Source: Bettongia penicillata ogilbyi
Lineage: Eukaryota > Chordata > Mammalia > Diprotodontia > Potoroidae
Assembly (NCBI GenBank): GCA_023548195.1
Contig: JAJHZJ010000579.1
Location: forward strand, 2,215,346 to 2,279,345
Length of the DNA stretch: 64,000 bases
Reading direction: 5' to 3'
Position numbers and translations under genes: made by a program. Every line of letters begins with the position of its first letter. Position 1 is the first letter of the stretch. Below the pieces are notes generated by a model. The model ran no database searches and was not told where the DNA came from. It saw only the letters and a list, made by a program, of their open reading frames with translations. Shown one piece after another: positions 24,465 to 35,644 of the stretch.

Positions 24465-24605
24465 TAAGATCATTGGATTTAGAGCTGGGGTGACCGAAGA
24501 GATCATCTAGCCCCAAATTTATTTACCCATGAACACACAGCCAGAGCTGGGCTATGAATCTAGGTCCTCTAACTGTAAAGCTACAATCTTTCTACTATAC
24601 CATGA
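24465..24605 (-). mobile_element. MIR-type SINE, antisense
   Basis: 'ttagagctggggtgaccgaa', 'acacacagccagagctgggc' and 'aatctttctactataccatg' are in CORE-SINE order. Confidence 0.65.
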
Positions 24606-24642
24606 TTATCTCTCAGAGTACTATGTAAGATGAAGGCAAGAC

Positions 24643-24675
<33 letters not shown>

Positions 24676-24716
24676 CACATATACATACACATATATCTCT
24701 ATATATGTATATATAA
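24643..24716. repeat. (GT)n followed by (TA)-rich microsatellite
   Basis: Sixteen GT units pass into an alternating AT tract. Confidence 0.9.
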
Positions 24717-25477
24717 AGTAACTTGCCAAAAACCAAATGTCGCAAAGAGCAGACCCAAGGTTCAGACTGAAGTCCCATGATTCCAATTCCTGGTCTTCTC
24801 ACCTATGTCTTACTTATACTCATCCTGGCCCAGTACAGACCCTTCTCTTTATTTGAAAACCAGACACATCACATACTGTACCATCAGAGAAACAAGTTAA
24901 AAGCTGAATCACTCTTTCTAAAGATAGAGAAAAATGCTTTTTGGCGTTTCAGTTCTCAAAATAGCCAGTGATATTTATGAATAAGTTTAGTACTGCTAAC
25001 AGTTTTTCTTTACTGCTCTTACCTCCTTCCTTACCCAAAAGGAAATTTTAACTTCCTTTATTGCCTTCCTCTTCTTTCTTTCCTATTTTTCTTGCCTTCA
25101 CTTTCTTCTTTGTTTCTTAATTAAATGTTCACCATTTCATTCCTTTTGCTTTTTAAAAACAAAAGAAGCAAGGAAATGGTAAACAGTTCCTATTTGCAGC
25201 CCCAATGCTGGGCATGGATGGCTCCAGCATAAGGTGGTGTTTTTTGATTTTGTTTTTTTTAGCTTTCCTAGTTGCTGCTGCTTTCTAAAGGCAATCACCA
25301 TTTTTATAATGCCAGTAAAACTCCTATTTAAAATAATTTTATAGAGTTATAGGTTTTTTTCTAAGAACAAAAAAAAGCTTAGAGATCATTTAACCTAGCA
25401 TTTTAACTTTACAGATGAAAAGGACCTACAGATAGGACCCCAAGAGTTGGAAAGCAGAATAAATTTCTACATATAGT

Positions 25478-25479
<2 letters not shown>

Positions 25480-25514
<35 letters not shown>
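25480..25514. repeat. (AC)n microsatellite
   Basis: About seventeen uninterrupted AC units. Confidence 0.95.
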
Positions 25515-25516
<2 letters not shown>

Positions 25517-25847
25517 CATTATGGACTTCGAATCCTACATCTCTGCGTCTGAAAGTCTCATCGTCTACTGTTGACCAAAGCTAGTACTACCTTTTATTAC
25601 ACAATCACTTTTATTCTCTTTTTCCCAGTCCGCTGAATAGGAGAGGAGCGGAAGCTCTGGTAAGCAGCAGTAGGTCAAAGGGCAAAGGCAAAAAAAGGGC
25701 AAACAATAGTGGCCAAGGGCCAAAAATTCATTTATGAACACTGGATGATGGAATCGACCATCTATCTTAACTTTCTTTTCTAAAATAGATAATTTTCATT
25801 TCATTTTCATGAGATTTTTCCTGTGTTTTATATGTTCTTTGTTTCAG

Positions 25848-25926
25848 CCGAGGCAACAGCCATATATCTTGCCACCTATGCATGTCCAATGTGGAGAACA
25901 CTACACTGAAACTCACACTTCACAAG
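25848..25926 (+). CDS. PTPN14: PTPN14 exon (likely 12): linker
   Basis: A 79-base exon encodes 26 residues (PRQQPYILPPMHVQCGEHYT...) plus the first base of a split Asp codon. The acceptor is tgtttcag and the donor is CAAG/gtattt. It matches about human residues 330-355 and continues the disordered linker. The remaining G joins AC of the next exon to give the Asp of SQDSIFHGNEE. Confidence 0.95.
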
Positions 25927-26054
25927 GTATTTCTGGCTCATGAATTTGAAATTTAAAAGGAAAAAAAATACAAGAAATTATAGAATACAATAAGAAAAAA
26001 AGGCATTAATATATTTGTTTTAACTCTGCCTTATTAAGTGAAAGGATCAGAAGA

Positions 26055-26255
26055 AATTGTGTTACTTTGGAAAGAGTGCTGTATTTAGAGTATAAAGACT
26101 TGGATTCATATCCTAGCTCTTGTACTTACTTTTATGACTCTAGAAAAGCCATTTAACCCTCAGTTTCCTTATCTATAAAATGAGAAGATTGGATTAGATG
26201 GATTCTGAAGTCTCTTCCATCTTGAAATCTCTATTCATATGATCTGTGATTTTAT
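26055..26255 (+). mobile_element. CORE-SINE, sense
   Basis: 'gaaagagtgctgtatttaga', 'accctcagtttccttatcta', 'ggattagatggattctgaag' and 'tcatatgatctgtgat' follow the family order. It starts about 130 bases after the 25926 donor. Confidence 0.75.
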
Positions 26256-26364
26256 TAGCATGTGGGAATTTCTACTAAAAGAACTCCTTCTACCTCTGCA
26301 GATTGCAAGCTCTTTGTGAATTCTTAGATAAGTCCTAGGGATCTATAAATGACACCTAAGTGAA

Positions 26365-26640
26365 ACTTCATTTTCCTAGGGTCAACTCAGCTTGTCATTG
26401 TCAGGGGTGGAACTTGTACCTAGGTCTTCCTGATGTCAAGAGTCACATTCTATCCTCCAAGCCATATTACCTAGATTATAGATGCTCAGTCTGTATTATT
26501 CAGGATTGTAGGCGTTCATTGGTTCATAAAGTTAGACTTGAGAGGTCACTAATCTATCCCCCTTCCCCTACTTATTTTATAGATGAGGAAGGAACATGAG
26601 GTTTACAGCTTTCCTAAGATTACATAGATAATAAATAGCA
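26365..26640 (-). mobile_element. Two decayed MIR-type fragments, antisense
   Basis: 'ggtggaacttgtacctaggt' with 'ttctatcctccaagccat' ends one copy; 'gagaggtcactaatctatcc' with 'ttttatagatgaggaaggaa' marks a second. Confidence 0.5.
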
Positions 26641-26717
26641 GACTTTTTGATTTGTGAAAGAGATAGCATGTTGTTCAACAACAAACTCAAGGCAATGTTT
26701 CTCTTCTCCCTCCCCCT

Positions 26718-26730
26718 GTATGTATGTCTA

Positions 26731-26771
<41 letters not shown>

Positions 26772-26812
26772 GTATATGTGTATATGTATATATATGTATA
26801 TATGTATATATA

Positions 26813-26848
<36 letters not shown>

Positions 26849-26850
26849 CA
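26718..26850. repeat. (TG)n(TA)n compound microsatellite
   Basis: TGTATG, TG and TATATG units alternate for about 130 bases. Open frames through it in several phases are low-complexity Tyr/Ile repeats, not genes. Confidence 0.95.
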
Positions 26851-27822
26851 TACTACACCCCCAAAATAAGTAATTTAGATAATTTAGATATGGTTGTCTA
26901 ACTTTGGGGGTCTGCATACTGAAGAATAGGAATTAAAATCCTACTCGTTAACTAAATATGTACACACATGTATATATGAAGAAATACTGCCTTGAGTTTG
27001 CTAAGAACAAAATACAAAACTGGGGCAGGATGTTATCAGAGAGCTACTTTTTTAAAAAAAATCATGGTTTTTATTTCAATTACCTTGCATAACCTCATAC
27101 CCTATTACCATGGAAATACATTGATCTTCTCAGAGTCTAATTTTTAGCTATTACTTTCCATCTTTTCTAGCACCAATCACATGCCCCAGATATAAGTTAA
27201 TTCGTTTTGACTCCAGTTAATTCAGGGAAAACCAGTCACATGGTAAAGATGCTAATAAACTATAAAATAGTCAGAAAGGACGAGGGATGGAAAAGAAGAC
27301 AGACCTAGATTACAGATTCATTAGACAGTCAGCTTCTGGATAATCAATAACTGACTATATTAAAATACCTTTTATAGTTCAGATCCCCAAAACCCTGAAA
27401 GCTAATAATGTTCCAGAGTTTTTAAAAGAGACTTGAAAAGCTGATTTTTTTTTTTGAATTCCCAAAAGCTCGTTAAGATGCCTCACTGGAGTGGATTCTC
27501 CGTCCAAGTACTCTCTCTGATTCTCTGATCTCCCAGCTTATCCATTCTGTTTCTTTTCCAACCATCTCTGATGAGCCCCACTATTTTCATAGATAACATG
27601 CACAGTGATTTGGTCAGTAATTAATTGTTTTCTGTTTCTTCATGCCACTTACTCATGATATCTGGCATGGTATCTGTAATTTAAAAATATAATTTTTTCT
27701 TGTCTCATATTTGAGTTTGCTTTTAAGTTTGTATCTTTGCTTGGATTCTTCTATAGTGTTGTTTCTGTCTTAAAGGGAAGGGGCCTAAGAAGGAATTTTA
27801 ATTCCTATTCCTTAATATAGAG

Positions 27823-28008
27823 CAGGATGGGGAACCTGTGACCTTCTAGGTCCTTGGGTATGGCCTTTCAACTGAGTCCAAGTTTTACAGAGCAAATCTT
27901 TTTATTAAGGGTATTTGTTCTGTGAAGTTTGGATTCAGTCAAAGGTCTGTGCACTTCAGGACCCAGAAGACCACATGTGGCCTTGAGGCCTCAGGTTCTC
28001 CCCACCTG
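27823..28008. mobile_element. Palindromic hAT-type non-autonomous DNA transposon
   Basis: 186 bases with terminal inverted repeats CAGGATGGGGAACCTG and its imperfect complement at the right end (CAGGTTCTCCCCACCTG), and a largely self-complementary interior. The 8-base flanks atatagag and gtatagac agree at six positions, as a decayed hAT target-site duplication would. Confidence 0.75.
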
Positions 28009-28019
28009 GTATAGACTAT

Positions 28020-28456
28020 CCCAGTTAGATAGCTATATCTGTTATCTGAATTACTTCATTATTTTTCTATTATTTTGATCCCCCCTCCATATTCTCTTGT
28101 ATTCCAGAGATACTGCCCTTGTAACTAGAAAAGATAGGCATCTCAGAGAAAACTCCAACAAGGGGCTTATCCAAAAGTTTTAGTTCTGTAATGTTTTCCC
28201 AGCACAGAAACCTCAGCAGCCCATTGGCCAGCTCTGCACAAGGCAGGTTTTTTAGCTACTAAGAGGCATGAGGAGTTGAGGTCTTACTTCAGTGGTGAAC
28301 CTTCTCAGCTGATTGTATTCTAGAAGTTCACCAAGGGATCCTGAGTCTGAATTTCAGCATTTTTCCTTGATTAGGATCATATTTTGCTTTTCATTGAGAA
28401 TGTTTTATAATTTTTCTTCTGGTGGTTGATCTTTGCCAGGGTAATAGCAGTTTTAG
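28020..28456 (+). other. PTPN14: Intron 12-13 stretch, no feature recognised
   Basis: Unique sequence without clear repeats. Confidence 0.45.
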
Positions 28457-28542
28457 CTATCTATCTATCTATCTATACACACAGAGAAAGATACATATAT
28501 ACCTATCTATATATATCTCTATATATGTAGATACATAGATAT
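28457..28542. repeat. (TCTA)n / (ATAG)n microsatellite
   Basis: Five tandem TATC units then degenerate TA and GATA units, about 135 bases before the large exon. Confidence 0.85.
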
Positions 28543-28678
28543 TTGGCATATAGATTGGCATTTGGAGTTTTATGTATTTATTTAATGATTTCCCTCTATC
28601 AGAGCATGTCCAAGTGAATGAGAAGATATACATGATTAGTCTAGTAAATTCACATGTCTCATTTAACCTTTACTCTAG

Positions 28679-30168
28679 ACAGCATTTTCCATGGGAATGA
28701 AGAAGGCTTCTACTGCAGATCTCAGACCAGCCTGGACCGGTGTGCAATGGATTTAAGTTACTTAAATGGTACTGTTACAAATGGCAGTGTCTGTAGCGCC
28801 CATAGTGGGAATTCCCTTAATTGCTCCCAGAACTTCATCCAGGCTTCTCCCGTGTCATCCAATCTCAGCATCCCAGGGAGTGACATCATGCGAGCTGACT
28901 ATATCCCTAGCCACCGACATAGTGCAATCATCGTCCCATCATACCGGCCAACTCCTGATTATGAAACAGTGATGCGGCAGATGAAGAGGGGTGTTATGCC
29001 CGTGGACAGCCAGAGCCAGTCTCTTAGGAATCTCAACATTGGCAACACTCATGCTTACAACCAGCCAGAGGATCTGGTTTATAGTCAACCTGAGATAAGG
29101 GAGAGACATCCTTATACTGTTCCTTATGTGCCTCATGGAGGGTACACCAAACCTGTTGGCCGAGCTGACCAAATCAAACCAAGTAATAAGACTGTGCACA
29201 GTAAGAAGGTACCCAGTGCCATATCCCATACAGTGAGCACGCCAGAGCTGGCCAACATGCAACTACAAAATAACCACAGTTACAACACAGCTCATATGCT
29301 CAAGAATTATCTCTTCCGGCCACCACCCCCTTACCCCCGACCTCGCCCTGCCACCAGCACGCCAGATCTTGCCAGTCATCGGCACAGATATGTAAGTGGT
29401 AGCAGCCCTGATCTAGTCACTCGGAAGGTCCAATTGTCAGTGAAGACTTTCCAAGAGGACAGCTCCCCAGTAGTACACCAGTCACTCCAAGAGGTCAGTG
29501 AGCCCCTGACAGCTAACAAGCGTCATGCCAATGTAAATAAGCGCCACAGCCTAGAGGTGATCAGCAACATGGTGCGTGGAATTGAAGCTATGGCCCTGAA
29601 GACACTCAATGCCCCGATACCTCGTCGTAATACCCTTCGTGAACAGGTGCAACCGGAGGGAGTGTCAATGAGTCACGATGTACAGGAACAGCTCCCCCAC
29701 TTCCATCACAAGAAGACCTCCTCTGATGCCACAATGCTAATTCATAGTAGTGAGAGTGAAGAGGAAGAGGAGACTCCTGAACCAGTTCCTCGTATCCCCC
29801 CACTCCGTGAGAATGTGAGGTACAGTGCCCAGTTGCAAGCTGCTTTGGCCCGTATCCCTAACAAACCACCCCCTGAGTATCCAGGACCAAGGAAGAGTAT
29901 TAGTAATGGAGCCTTGAGGCAAGATCAAGTGAGCATGTCTGCAGTCATTGCAAGAACCAAGGTCATGAGACCAGGACCCACCAAAGCCATTAGTGTATCT
30001 CGACCTGACCAGCTCACAATCAATGGGTCCTCTCTTGGCCCATCAATCTCAGAACCTGACCTCACAAGTGTAAAGGAACGGGTCAAGAAAGAACCTGTGA
30101 AGGAGAGACCTGTTTCTGAAATGTTTTCTCTAGAAGACAGCATTATAGAGAGAGAAATGATGATTAGG
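28679..30168 (+). CDS. PTPN14: PTPN14 large linker exon (likely 13) with PPPY and PPEY motifs
   Basis: This 1490-base exon encodes 496 whole codons after completing the split Asp. The acceptor is actctag and the donor is AGG/gtaagt. It is the long, Ser/Pro-rich, probably disordered region between FERM and PTP domains. Visible motifs are PPPY (codons at 29323-29334, inside RPPPPYPRPR) and PPEY (29869-29880, inside NKPPPEYPGPR), which in PTPN14 bind WW domains of YAP1 and relatives. There is also an acidic run SSESEEEEET near 29750, and the strongly conserved end KKEPVKERPVSEMFSLEDSI. An in-frame ATG at 28654 upstream of the acceptor is intronic and not used. Relative to human (from memory) the exon carries an extra five residues at 28738-28752 and several diverged linker patches, while the flanking motifs are nearly unchanged. 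Confidence 0.97.
29323..29334 (+). other. PTPN14: PPxY motif 1 (PPPY)
   Basis: The codons CCA CCC CCT TAC encode PPPY within a proline run. PTPN14 is known to bind YAP through its PPxY motifs; the conserved sequence here supports the same contact in this species. Confidence 0.9.
29869..29880 (+). other. PTPN14: PPxY motif 2 (PPEY)
   Basis: The codons CCC CCT GAG TAT encode PPEY, the second WW-domain ligand of PTPN14, flanked by the conserved ALARIPNK and PGPRKS sequences. Confidence 0.9.
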
Positions 30169-30564
30169 GTAAGTAAGTAGCCTTCTTTTTCTGCCTGTGT
30201 TCTCCTATTCTTCTCTTTGCCTTAGAATGCCTCCCCATTTCTGTATATCTGCACACACAATCTGAAAATACGGTTCCTCCAAAAACAAATAGAGAGCTCA
30301 CTCAGGAAAGGCTTTAAGAGGTTTCTAGAAAAATTGGGGCAAAATTTAAAAATGCAAAAATTATCCATTAAGATCCACATTTCTGCAACTTTAGTCACTT
30401 TGTATACTACCTTTTTTCTACAATCTTGTATGTATTCCCTAAATCTATGATTTTTATAATGTGTTTTTGAGGGAGTTGGTGGGGTTAATACCTGGGTCAG
30501 TGTTTTGCCTACACTACCATTACACACCTTTTCTAAATAACATTTTAGAATGGAAATAATTTTT

Positions 30565-30620
30565 TCATATACATATATATGCATATGTATGTGTGTGTGT
30601 GTGTATGTATATGTATATCC
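30565..30620. repeat. (TA)/(TG) microsatellite
   Basis: Alternating ATAC, TATG and TG units. Confidence 0.85.
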
Positions 30621-30624
30621 CCAC

Positions 30625-31520
30625 AGGTGAATACGTAAATTTCACCTTTGCTCGTTGTCATATTTGAATGCATAGTACATCATTTTAAATTGTTTTTGTA
30701 TTCATATGAAAAACACAAGAGCACCATAATGCTGAGAAGAACAGCTAGAGTTTCCTGTAAGCAAAGTGAAGTGTCTTCTCATTTTAACAATTTATTCTGT
30801 TTTGCTGCTAATGGTATTTCATATCCTGACAAGCCATCGAGACACAATTTTATATTAGACATGAATAATATGGATTCCCTAATAGGTGGTCAGATGAGGC
30901 TTTGTGACCAGAAGTATTCAGAATGGTGGGGAAGGAGGTATATCTAGTCCAATGAGGTGGATACCTTTCTTCCTTATTTTGAAAATTGCTGATAATAAAG
31001 TTGTTGCTTTAAAAGATATCTGTAATCAAAATCAGTGTTGCTTAGTATTCTAGGAAGTTTTTATTCTCTGTTTGAGAAACCAATTTATTTTTGACTAATA
31101 AAACTTGGATTAGTTTCCGCTTTTATTTTTAATTTCACCATATCTGTACTATTAGATAGCATTGGGTCATTTGAGGAATTCTAAACATTGAAATTTTTTC
31201 TAGTTGCATTTTACACAATTTCTTGCATTTATAAATCTGTTCCTTCTACTTCCGTTAGCTCTCCAAGAGTACTCAAGGTGAGAAACCCAAGCCCCAGGGT
31301 TTTAAAATGAAATAAGACAAAATGGACAAAAAACCAAACAAATCCCCAAATCCCAGGTTGTTACCACCTGATTAATAGAAACATTTTTGTTTTAAAAATG
31401 TTCTTACCCTCATGTTGGTTTAGCTATGGTTGCAGCAATACTCAAAAGCTAATGCAGTTGTAATTCTTTGCCCCCACTCTCATTTTTCCATATCTGGAGG
31501 AAAGTAGCAGCTTCTTGATT
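30625..31520 (+). other. PTPN14: Intron 13-14 stretch, no feature recognised
   Basis: AT-rich unique sequence; the 99-codon frame at 30648-30947 has no recognisable domain. Confidence 0.45.
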
Positions 31521-31524
31521 TTAA

Positions 31525-31625
31525 AAGGAGCTGGAAAAGAAAATGGCAAACCACTTCAGTATCTCTGCCAAGAAAACTCAAAGTGAGGTCACTAAGAGTA
31601 AGATACAACTGAAATGAACAACAGT
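31525..31625 (+). mobile_element. CORE-SINE 3' end, sense
   Basis: 'gagctggaaaagaaaatggc', 'aaaccacttcagtatctctg', 'ccaagaaaactcaaagtgag' are the reverse of the ends seen at 14570 and 33080. Confidence 0.75.
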
Positions 31626-31954
31626 AGTTCTAAGGCAATTGAAGTCATCTTTGCAAGACCAGTATGATTTCCTCTTATCTGTAGAATGTTTATTGCATTC
31701 TTGTCACACTTAGTAGTGCCCCATCTTAGATAGTCTCTAGTCACATTCCCACCCTTCTTCTGACCATGATATTGTTAAGTTAAAGAAGTATATGCCATCT
31801 AGCCTACAATCTAGTACAGGCAATACAGGAGGCTCCCCTCTATCCAACCTGAAACCTAAATACAAAGGAGAACCAAAGTTTGTCAGATTTCTTTTAGCTC
31901 GTTGCCCAGTGAAAGGTAAAGTTTTCATGTCAAGTTCCATGGTTAGTTACCCTC

Positions 31955-32072
31955 CAGGGGTTGGGAACCTATAGCCTCAAGGTTACATTTGACCTTCTAG
32001 GTCCTCAAGTGCAGCCCTTTGCCTTCAGGGCCACACTTGAGGACATAGAGGGTCACATGTGGTCTTGAAGGT
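31955..32072. mobile_element. hAT-type palindromic element, truncated
   Basis: It begins CAGGGGTTGGGAACCT, as the element at 27823, and has a strong internal hairpin (gaccttctaggtcctcaag against cttgaggacatagagggtc). The right terminal repeat is lost. Confidence 0.65.
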
Positions 32073-32494
32073 AGCTAGTTATTCGGTTAAGTTTTGATGA
32101 ATACACTCATTTCCTATTTATTCCATTGGAGATCACTTACACACACCATTCAGAAACTATAACTCATGGTAGTTGCTCTGACTTTGGGCTACAAGGCCAA
32201 TTTTATTTGGATGATTACTATCATCCTGACTAGCCAACAGCCCTACATTTCAAGAAAACTCATATTCTAGATTGTGGTACCAGGGGATGATGGAGAGAGC
32301 TTTCTGACACCTTGCCTAGTTCTCTTTGCCCCTCTTGCTTGAGCTAAAAGTAGAAAAACAGTGAGTGAACTGTCTCCTGCTTTATTTCATCCTCTGCTCC
32401 ATCCTGTTCATGCAGATAGTAGAGAATCAATTGTGAGAGTAAATACAGACTAAAACAATTATGTTAGGAACATCATATTTGTATGGGCCTGCTT

Positions 32495-32595
32495 TGCTTC
32501 ATCCTTGAAATTATTTCATGATATCTATCCCCAAGATCATTCCTTTCTGTGATTCTGAAGTTAGGTTAGAATACCTTCTTCACTAAGCTGAAATA
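32495..32595. repeat. Unnamed repeat pair, copy 1
   Basis: Shares 'ttgaaattatttca', 'gatcattcc', 'ttctgtga' and 'cactaag' words in the same order with 34305-34400. Neither copy could be assigned to a family. Confidence 0.45.
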
Positions 32596-32789
32596 GAGTA
32601 AACCAGGGCAGGGACATTGTTGGCAAAGGTGCTAAGAACAAGGCTCAAGTTGAATTCATTAGTTTTATTGAGGAATCTCACCAAGCTGGTTCAGGTAGCA
32701 CCCTGACATCTCAGGGATTCCTCATGTCTCCTTGGACTTATATAGCTGTACTTGGCCTGCTTGGGAAGGACACAGTCAGCGATGGTATA

Positions 32790-33000
32790 ATAGTTCACAT
32801 TTCTACAGTGTTTTTAAGATTTGTATTTTCCTTTACAGTAACACTATGAGGTAGGTAATAGAAATTTGATCCCCATTTTAGAGATGAGGTGACTGAGTTT
32901 CAAAAACAGTGGCTCACCCCTGTTTTTACCTCTGTTAAGTGTCAGAGTCAGATTTGGAACCAATCCTAGGGATTCCAGATCCAAGGTTCACAGCGTACTA
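32790..33000 (-). mobile_element. MIR-type SINE, antisense
   Basis: 'cactatgaggtaggtaatag', 'ccccattttagagatgaggt', 'gtcagagtcagatttggaac' preserve MIR order. Confidence 0.65.
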
Positions 33001-33079
33001 TTGAAAAGTATTGAGTATTATTGCGTACTATTGAAATAGACAATTGAATATTATTGACAAAGACAATGGATCTGGTGTG

Positions 33080-33306
33080 TTATTGTTCTTTAGTCTTTTT
33101 CCAGTTGTGTCCAACTCTTCGTGTCCCCATTTGAGATTTTCTTGGTAAAGATACTGGAGTGCTTTGCCATTTCCTTTTCCAACTCATCTTAAAGGAAACT
33201 TGAGGCAAACAGCTGCTAAGTGTCTGAGGTCAGATTTGAACTCAGGAAAATGAGTCTTCTTGACTCCAGAACTGAAGCTCTATCTAAGGCCCCATCTAAC
33301 TGTCCA
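33080..33306 (-). mobile_element. Marsupial CORE-SINE, antisense
   Basis: 'ccagttgtgtccaactcttc', 'gatactggagtgctttgcca', 'aagtgtctgaggtcagattt' and 'ccccatctaactgtcc' mark a near full-length copy with a gap in the CORE. Confidence 0.85.
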
Positions 33307-33524
33307 TATTGGTGTACTGTTTGTAGTAGGACTAAAAATATTTTGAAACTTGGAGGGAGGAAGGATTACAGAAGGTTAGAATTTGCCCTCTGATGAACTT
33401 GTAACACTTCAAAAGGTGATTATCCACTTCATGGATTTTTAGACCCTATACTTAAACTTAACTTTACCCTTCTGTGTCCTGCTTTTGGAAAAAAAGAATG
33501 GAAAGGCTACTAATCTTAGATGCC

Positions 33525-33727
33525 TGGAGGAAGGCAATGTGGTTTAGTGGAAAAAACATTATTGAAAGTCAAAGAACTTGGATCCAAATCTCAGATGACT
33601 CACTGATGGAATGTTCTTGGGGAAATCATTTTGTCTCTATGGTCCTCAGAAATCTGTAGAAGGAAGGGAGTAGGATTAGTTGGTTTTTGCAGACCCTTTT
33701 AGCTCTAAATTTGTGATCCTGTGATCA
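33525..33727 (+). mobile_element. CORE-SINE, sense
   Basis: 'gtggtttagtggaaaaaaca', 'gatccaaatctcagatgact' and 'ttttagctctaaatttgtga' are in family order. Confidence 0.7.
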
Positions 33728-33739
33728 GTGAAAATACAC

Positions 33740-34006
33740 CTTAGGTAGCTGGGTGGTACAGTTGATAGAGCTCTGGACTTGGAGTCAGGAAGACCAGAAT
33801 TCATGTTTGACGTTAGATATCTACTTACTAACCATGACCTTGGGCAAGTCACTTAAACTCCATTGCTTCACTTTCCTTAACTGTAAAATGGGGATAATAA
33901 AAACATCTACCTCTCAGGGGTGTAATAAAGATCAAATGAGAAAATATTTGTAAAGTACTTGATACATAGCAAGAACTATATACATGCTATTTATCATTGT
34001 TGGTAG
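33740..34006 (+). mobile_element. MIR/MAR1-type SINE, sense
   Basis: A full-length copy: 'ggtagctgggtggtacagtt', 'ggagtcaggaagaccagaat', 'cttgggcaagtcacttaaac', 'tgtaaaatggggataataaa', 'caaatgagaaaatatttgta', 'atgctatttatcattgt'. Confidence 0.9.
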
Positions 34007-34164
34007 TGACATGAAGGGCTCATGCCATCCTTTATCCTACTAGATTACATCATAGGTGTAAGGACAGGAATTACTAGTACTTTCTGCCTAATTATGACTT
34101 TGGGGATTAATACCACTAATGTAATCAGAGCCAATAGTGCCATGAACCTTCTTTTGCATTTTGG

Positions 34165-34505
34165 TTCATCTAATACCTTACACAATGCTTTGCACACAGT
34201 AGGAGCTTAACAGATTTTTGTCTGTGAATGAGGGTCATTTATTCAGCCCTTATGATTAGCATCACACCTTGGATCTCAGCCTTGTCTATCTTCATCTCTC
34301 TTTTGAAATTATTTCAGAACCTCAAAACTATTTATATATGAAGGATCATTCCCTTCTGTGACTGGAGTTAGATTTGAATACATTCATCACTAAGATAGAA
34401 TATAACTTTAAATACAAGCTCCTTGAAATCAGGGACAATTCACTTTTTTCCCTTTCTGTCCCCCTGGAACACAAAAAGAGCTTAGTAAATTCTTATTGAC
34501 TGAGA
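34165..34505 (+). mobile_element. L2 tail fragments, sense
   Basis: 'ctttgcacacagtaggagct' (34185) and 'caagctccttgaaatcaggg' with 'gagcttagtaaattcttatt' (34415-34500) are two L2 3' tails. Confidence 0.55.
34305..34400. repeat. Unnamed repeat pair, copy 2
   Basis: The partner of 32495-32595 in the same orientation, about 1.8 kb away, lying between the two L2 tails. Confidence 0.45.
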
Positions 34506-34968
34506 ACACAAGAAACGCTTGCTTTCTATTTTGTGGCCTAGAACTCACTTAGAATTGAGAACATTGTGGGTGGATGATTCAAATTATTGTCATTATTAAG
34601 TCAGATTATACATTACAATCTAATGGCCTCACCACATACTCCCTATCACTTGCTTAAAAAAAAAAAATCTTACAGATGCATAGAGGTCCTCACCCAGTTC
34701 TGTGAGCTCTCTGGTGGTATATATTTGTTCCTCTTTAGGAGCTTTCCTTTCCAAAGTAAGAACTCAACACTCAGGTAGCAACAGGTCCCCTGGGGCAAAG
34801 AAGAAGAATGGGAAAGTTGTTTTTGAATTTACTCTGTTAATAGTGATCATCTACATTCCTTGGCTGGGGAGTTACAGATTTGGGGAGATTAAAATGCATT
34901 CCTGTATTCTACTTGTATTATAAACAATTACTCAGAGAGAATGAGAACATGCCTTTTCTTGCCAAAAG

Positions 34969-35112
34969 AATCTAGAGAAGCAGAAGGTGGCAGGCTTGGA
35001 GGCTCAGAAGAGGCCACTCATGTTGGCAGCCTTGAATGGACTCTCAGTGGCCCGGGTACCAGGGCGTGAAGTCAGTCAAGATGATGCATCTCGAATGACA
35101 ATGGATGACAGG
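34969..35112 (+). CDS. PTPN14: PTPN14 exon (likely 14): linker before PTP domain
   Basis: A 144-base exon of exactly 48 codons (NLEKQKVAGLEAQKRPLMLA...) is bounded by phase-0 introns. The acceptor ends gccaaaag, a weak match with only a short pyrimidine tract, and the donor is AGG/gtaagt. It encodes the conserved basic and hydrophobic segment KRPLMLAALNGLSVARV just before the phosphatase domain. Because it is symmetric in phase, skipping it would keep the frame. Confidence 0.94.
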
Positions 35113-35644
35113 GTAAGTGTTGGACTTGCTAAACATATGTTTTCTTTCAGCATGTCTTTTCACCATAATTCCCAAATTTTTAGAAAAAATACTTTCCATG
35201 CTACTTTGTCATCATGTCAGGCTTGTGTATTTTTAATAATACACTAATTTGTTTATTTAAGAATGCAAGAATTTTGAAATTCTCATTCTTGTTCTCCATT
35301 TATTACATTTAGTTGGTCCCTTAACATTGGCCCAGTTTCTTTTTTATATTTGTCAAGGGCGGGAAGTGCTACTTGACTCAAATGATCAGTTTCACTAACT
35401 GTATGACTTGGGAAATGAGTAGTTTGAACAAAGTGATTTCTCATGTCTCTTCTATGATTAATGAAACTACCTAACATATATAAAAGTGTGGCTCATTTTA
35501 GGAAGCTTGCCATATAAAAATCCACATTTGCAGAATAGATAACACAAAGAATTGATCACAGGATTTCCTTATTATATTCAGGCTTCCCCTATCGCGTTTA
35601 AAGTATGAGTTGCTGTACAGTCATTTGCTTTACTCATATATGTG

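Noticed and set aside
26647..26917. Overlapping Tyr/Ile/Cys-rich frames on both strands
   Set aside because: They are translations of a TG/TA microsatellite.
28654..28678. In-frame ATG upstream of the large exon, giving an apparent 508-residue single-exon protein
   Set aside because: The bases before 28679 form a splice acceptor (tactctag), and the codon split with the previous exon restores the Asp of the conserved SQDSIFHG. The ATG is intronic.
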